A stretch of 7,449 nt of DNA from Streptomyces albidoflavus (GTDB taxonomy: Bacteria; Actinomycetota; Actinomycetes; Streptomycetales; Streptomycetaceae). This document shows, one piece after another, positions 6,828-7,449 of the stretch. The translations under genes were made by a program, and so were the position numbers. Location of the stretch: positions 1-7,449 of the forward strand of contig NZ_JOII01000070.1 in the NCBI RefSeq assembly GCF_000719955.1. The letters are read 5' to 3'. The notes under the pieces are model-generated. The model was not told the DNA's origin, made no database searches, and saw only the letters and a list, made by a program, of their open reading frames with translations. How positions within the stretch are numbered: the first letter of the stretch is position 1; each line of letters begins with the position of its first letter.

Positions 6828-6856
6828 CCGCCTCGGAGCGGAGCACGCCGAGGCGG
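6828..6856 (-). terminator. Possible terminator of the CRISPR transcript
   Basis: CCGCCTCGG at 6828-6836 is the perfect reverse complement of 6848-6856, giving a 9-bp stem with an 11-nt loop. For leftward transcription it comes 20 bases after the last, degenerate repeat and is followed by the C-rich strand of the G-run cluster. The position suits an array terminator. No T tract is present, so the role is inferred. Confidence 0.4.
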
Positions 6857-6875
6857 GGCACGCGGCCGACCGCTT

Positions 6876-7270
6876 GGGACTACCCCCACACGCGCGGGGA
6901 GCACTTTCTCCTGGAGACCCTTCAAGGACTCCCTGAGGGAACACCCCCGCACGCGCAGGGAGCATGACTCGGGCAGCGAGGAGCTGACCACCGAGGAGGG
7001 ACCACGCCCGCATACACGGAGAACACTCCACCAGGCGCCAGTAGCACTTGTCGACGTCGGGGCCACCCCCGCACACGCGGGGAGCATCGCCCCCGAGCCC
7101 GAGTGCACGCCGCCCAGACGGGACCACCCCCGCACACGCGGGGAGCACTGTTGTCCGCTTCCAGGTATGCCGCCTCGTAGAGGACCACCCCCGCACACGC
7201 GGGGAGCACGCTGAACTCCCGTCGCTCGACCTGGAGCTCAAGGGACCACCCCCGCACACGCGGGGAGCAC
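6876..7270 (-). CRISPR. Type I-E CRISPR array, seven repeats and six spacers
   Basis: Repeats start at 6876, 6937, 6998, 7059, 7120, 7181 and 7242, each 29 nt; spacers are all 32 nt, so the period is exactly 61. On the minus strand the repeat opens GTGCTCCCCGCGTGTGCGGGG and ends in GTGGTCCC. CCCCGC-GTGT-GCGGGG forms the 6-bp hairpin that Cas6e cleaves after. The form parallels the E. coli I-E repeat, so transcription should run leftward. Counted over 28 positions (excluding base 29), the three right-hand repeats are identical. The copies starting at 7059, 6998, 6937 and 6876 carry 2, 5, 4 and 3 changes, the usual sign of a leader-distal end. Spacers lie at 6905-6936, 6966-6997, 7027-7058, 7088-7119, 7149-7180 and 7210-7241. 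No cas genes are in the window, so the I-E assignment rests on repeat form and geometry. Open frames reading through the array are not genes. Confidence 0.97.
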
Positions 7271-7383
7271 CCTCCATGACCTGCGGCCTTACCCGCCCCC
7301 ACACCCCATCTCTGCAAGCTTGCCAGATTCCGGCAATTGCCCTGAAAGCCGCATACAACCCTCCCCTCGACCCCATCAAGAGC
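7271..7383 (-). promoter_or_regulatory. CRISPR leader (possibly cut by the contig end)
   Basis: This gene-free stretch abuts the first intact repeat. By count it is about 62% G+C (70 of 113), clearly below the surrounding DNA. No further repeat is found at the expected phase (7303-7331), so the array ends at 7270. It contains GCAAGCTTGC (7314-7323) and GGCAATTGCC (7332-7341), two perfect 10-bp palindromes 18 bp apart centre to centre. They lie 44-71 bp upstream of the first repeat. A leader normally holds the array promoter and the signals that direct new spacers to the first repeat. No convincing -35/-10 pair is visible. Confidence 0.75.
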
Positions 7384-7449
7384 CTGTCTCTTATACACAT
7401 CTGACGCTGCCGACGACTCCTTACGTGTAGATCTCGGTGGTCGCCGTAT
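7384..7449. other. Nextera/Illumina adapter contamination at the contig end
   Basis: CTGTCTCTTATACACATCT (7384-7402) is the Tn5 mosaic end used in Nextera libraries. GACGCTGCCGACGA (7403-7416) is the Nextera read-1-side linker in reverse complement. CTCCTTAC (7417-7424) is the reverse complement of GTAAGGAG, the i5 index known as S505/N505. Bases 7425-7449 are the reverse complement of the P5 flow-cell primer lacking its last four bases. None of this is genomic. Genomic sequence ends at or just before 7383. Confidence 0.99.

Noticed and set aside
6819..6846. Possible eighth, very degenerate CRISPR repeat ending GGAGCGGAGCAC
   Set aside because: Only about 15 of 28 positions match, and the distance to the next repeat breaks the otherwise exact 61-bp period; the match comes from the hairpin loop region.
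7303..7331. A further repeat to the right of 7270
   Set aside because: The expected phase holds lower-GC sequence without any repeat core, so 7242-7270 is the terminal repeat.
7384..7402. Tn5 mosaic end as evidence of a real transposon
   Set aside because: It is followed directly by Illumina linker, index and P5 sequence, so it is library adapter, not a mobile element.
7048..7404. Open frames crossing the array, leader and contig end on both strands
   Set aside because: They consist of translated CRISPR repeats and adapter sequence (SLSLIHI, MCIRDR, MYKRQ).

Overview
The window is high-GC actinobacterial DNA, most likely Streptomyces. The basis is strong G/C at third codon positions, a GAF-GAF-SpoIIE phosphatase, a secreted family-6 cellulase under a CebR-type operator, a leaderless acetyltransferase gene, and a type I-E CRISPR repeat of the kind common in streptomycetes. 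No species can be named from the sequence alone.

Layout from left to right. (1) Bases 1-162 hold the C-terminal end of a sortase substrate (LPDTG, membrane helix, Arg tail), followed by a perfect 17-bp terminator hairpin. (2) Bases 369-2207, plus strand, encode a 612-aa GAF-GAF-PP2C (SpoIIE/RsbU-type) phosphatase. (3) Bases 2276-3022, plus strand, encode a 248-aa GNAT-like protein, probably leaderless. (4) A 16-bp hairpin at 3041-3080 separates the two convergent blocks. (5) Bases 5262-3097, minus strand, encode a 721-aa secreted GH6 cellobiohydrolase with FnIII and C-terminal CBM3 modules. Its promoter has a perfect TTGACA and is overlapped by an 18-bp CebR operator. (6) Bases 6727-5510, minus strand, encode a 405-aa Rieske non-heme iron oxygenase of the KshA/DAF-36-like type, starting at GTG. 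(7) A G-run cluster and a hairpin lie at 6774-6856. (8) A CRISPR array of seven 29-nt repeats with 32-nt spacers at an exact 61-bp period lies at 6876-7270, with its lower-GC leader at 7271-7383. (9) Bases 7384-7449 are not genomic: they are a Nextera transposon end, an i5 index and the reverse complement of Illumina P5.

How the parts relate. The first three genes are independent housekeeping or regulatory units. The cellulase is the clearest regulated unit: a cello-oligosaccharide-responsive repressor should sit on the -10/+1 region and switch off a secreted cellobiohydrolase. The CRISPR array is read leftward, judging by repeat orientation, the intact repeats next to the leader and the decayed repeats at the far end. 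No cas genes are in the window; the contig breaks inside or just beyond the leader because of untrimmed adapter. I found no convincing new system. The observations most worth following are the leader palindromes, the decay pattern and variable 29th base of the repeats, the G-run cluster between array and oxygenase, and the adapter artefact, which generates false proteins.
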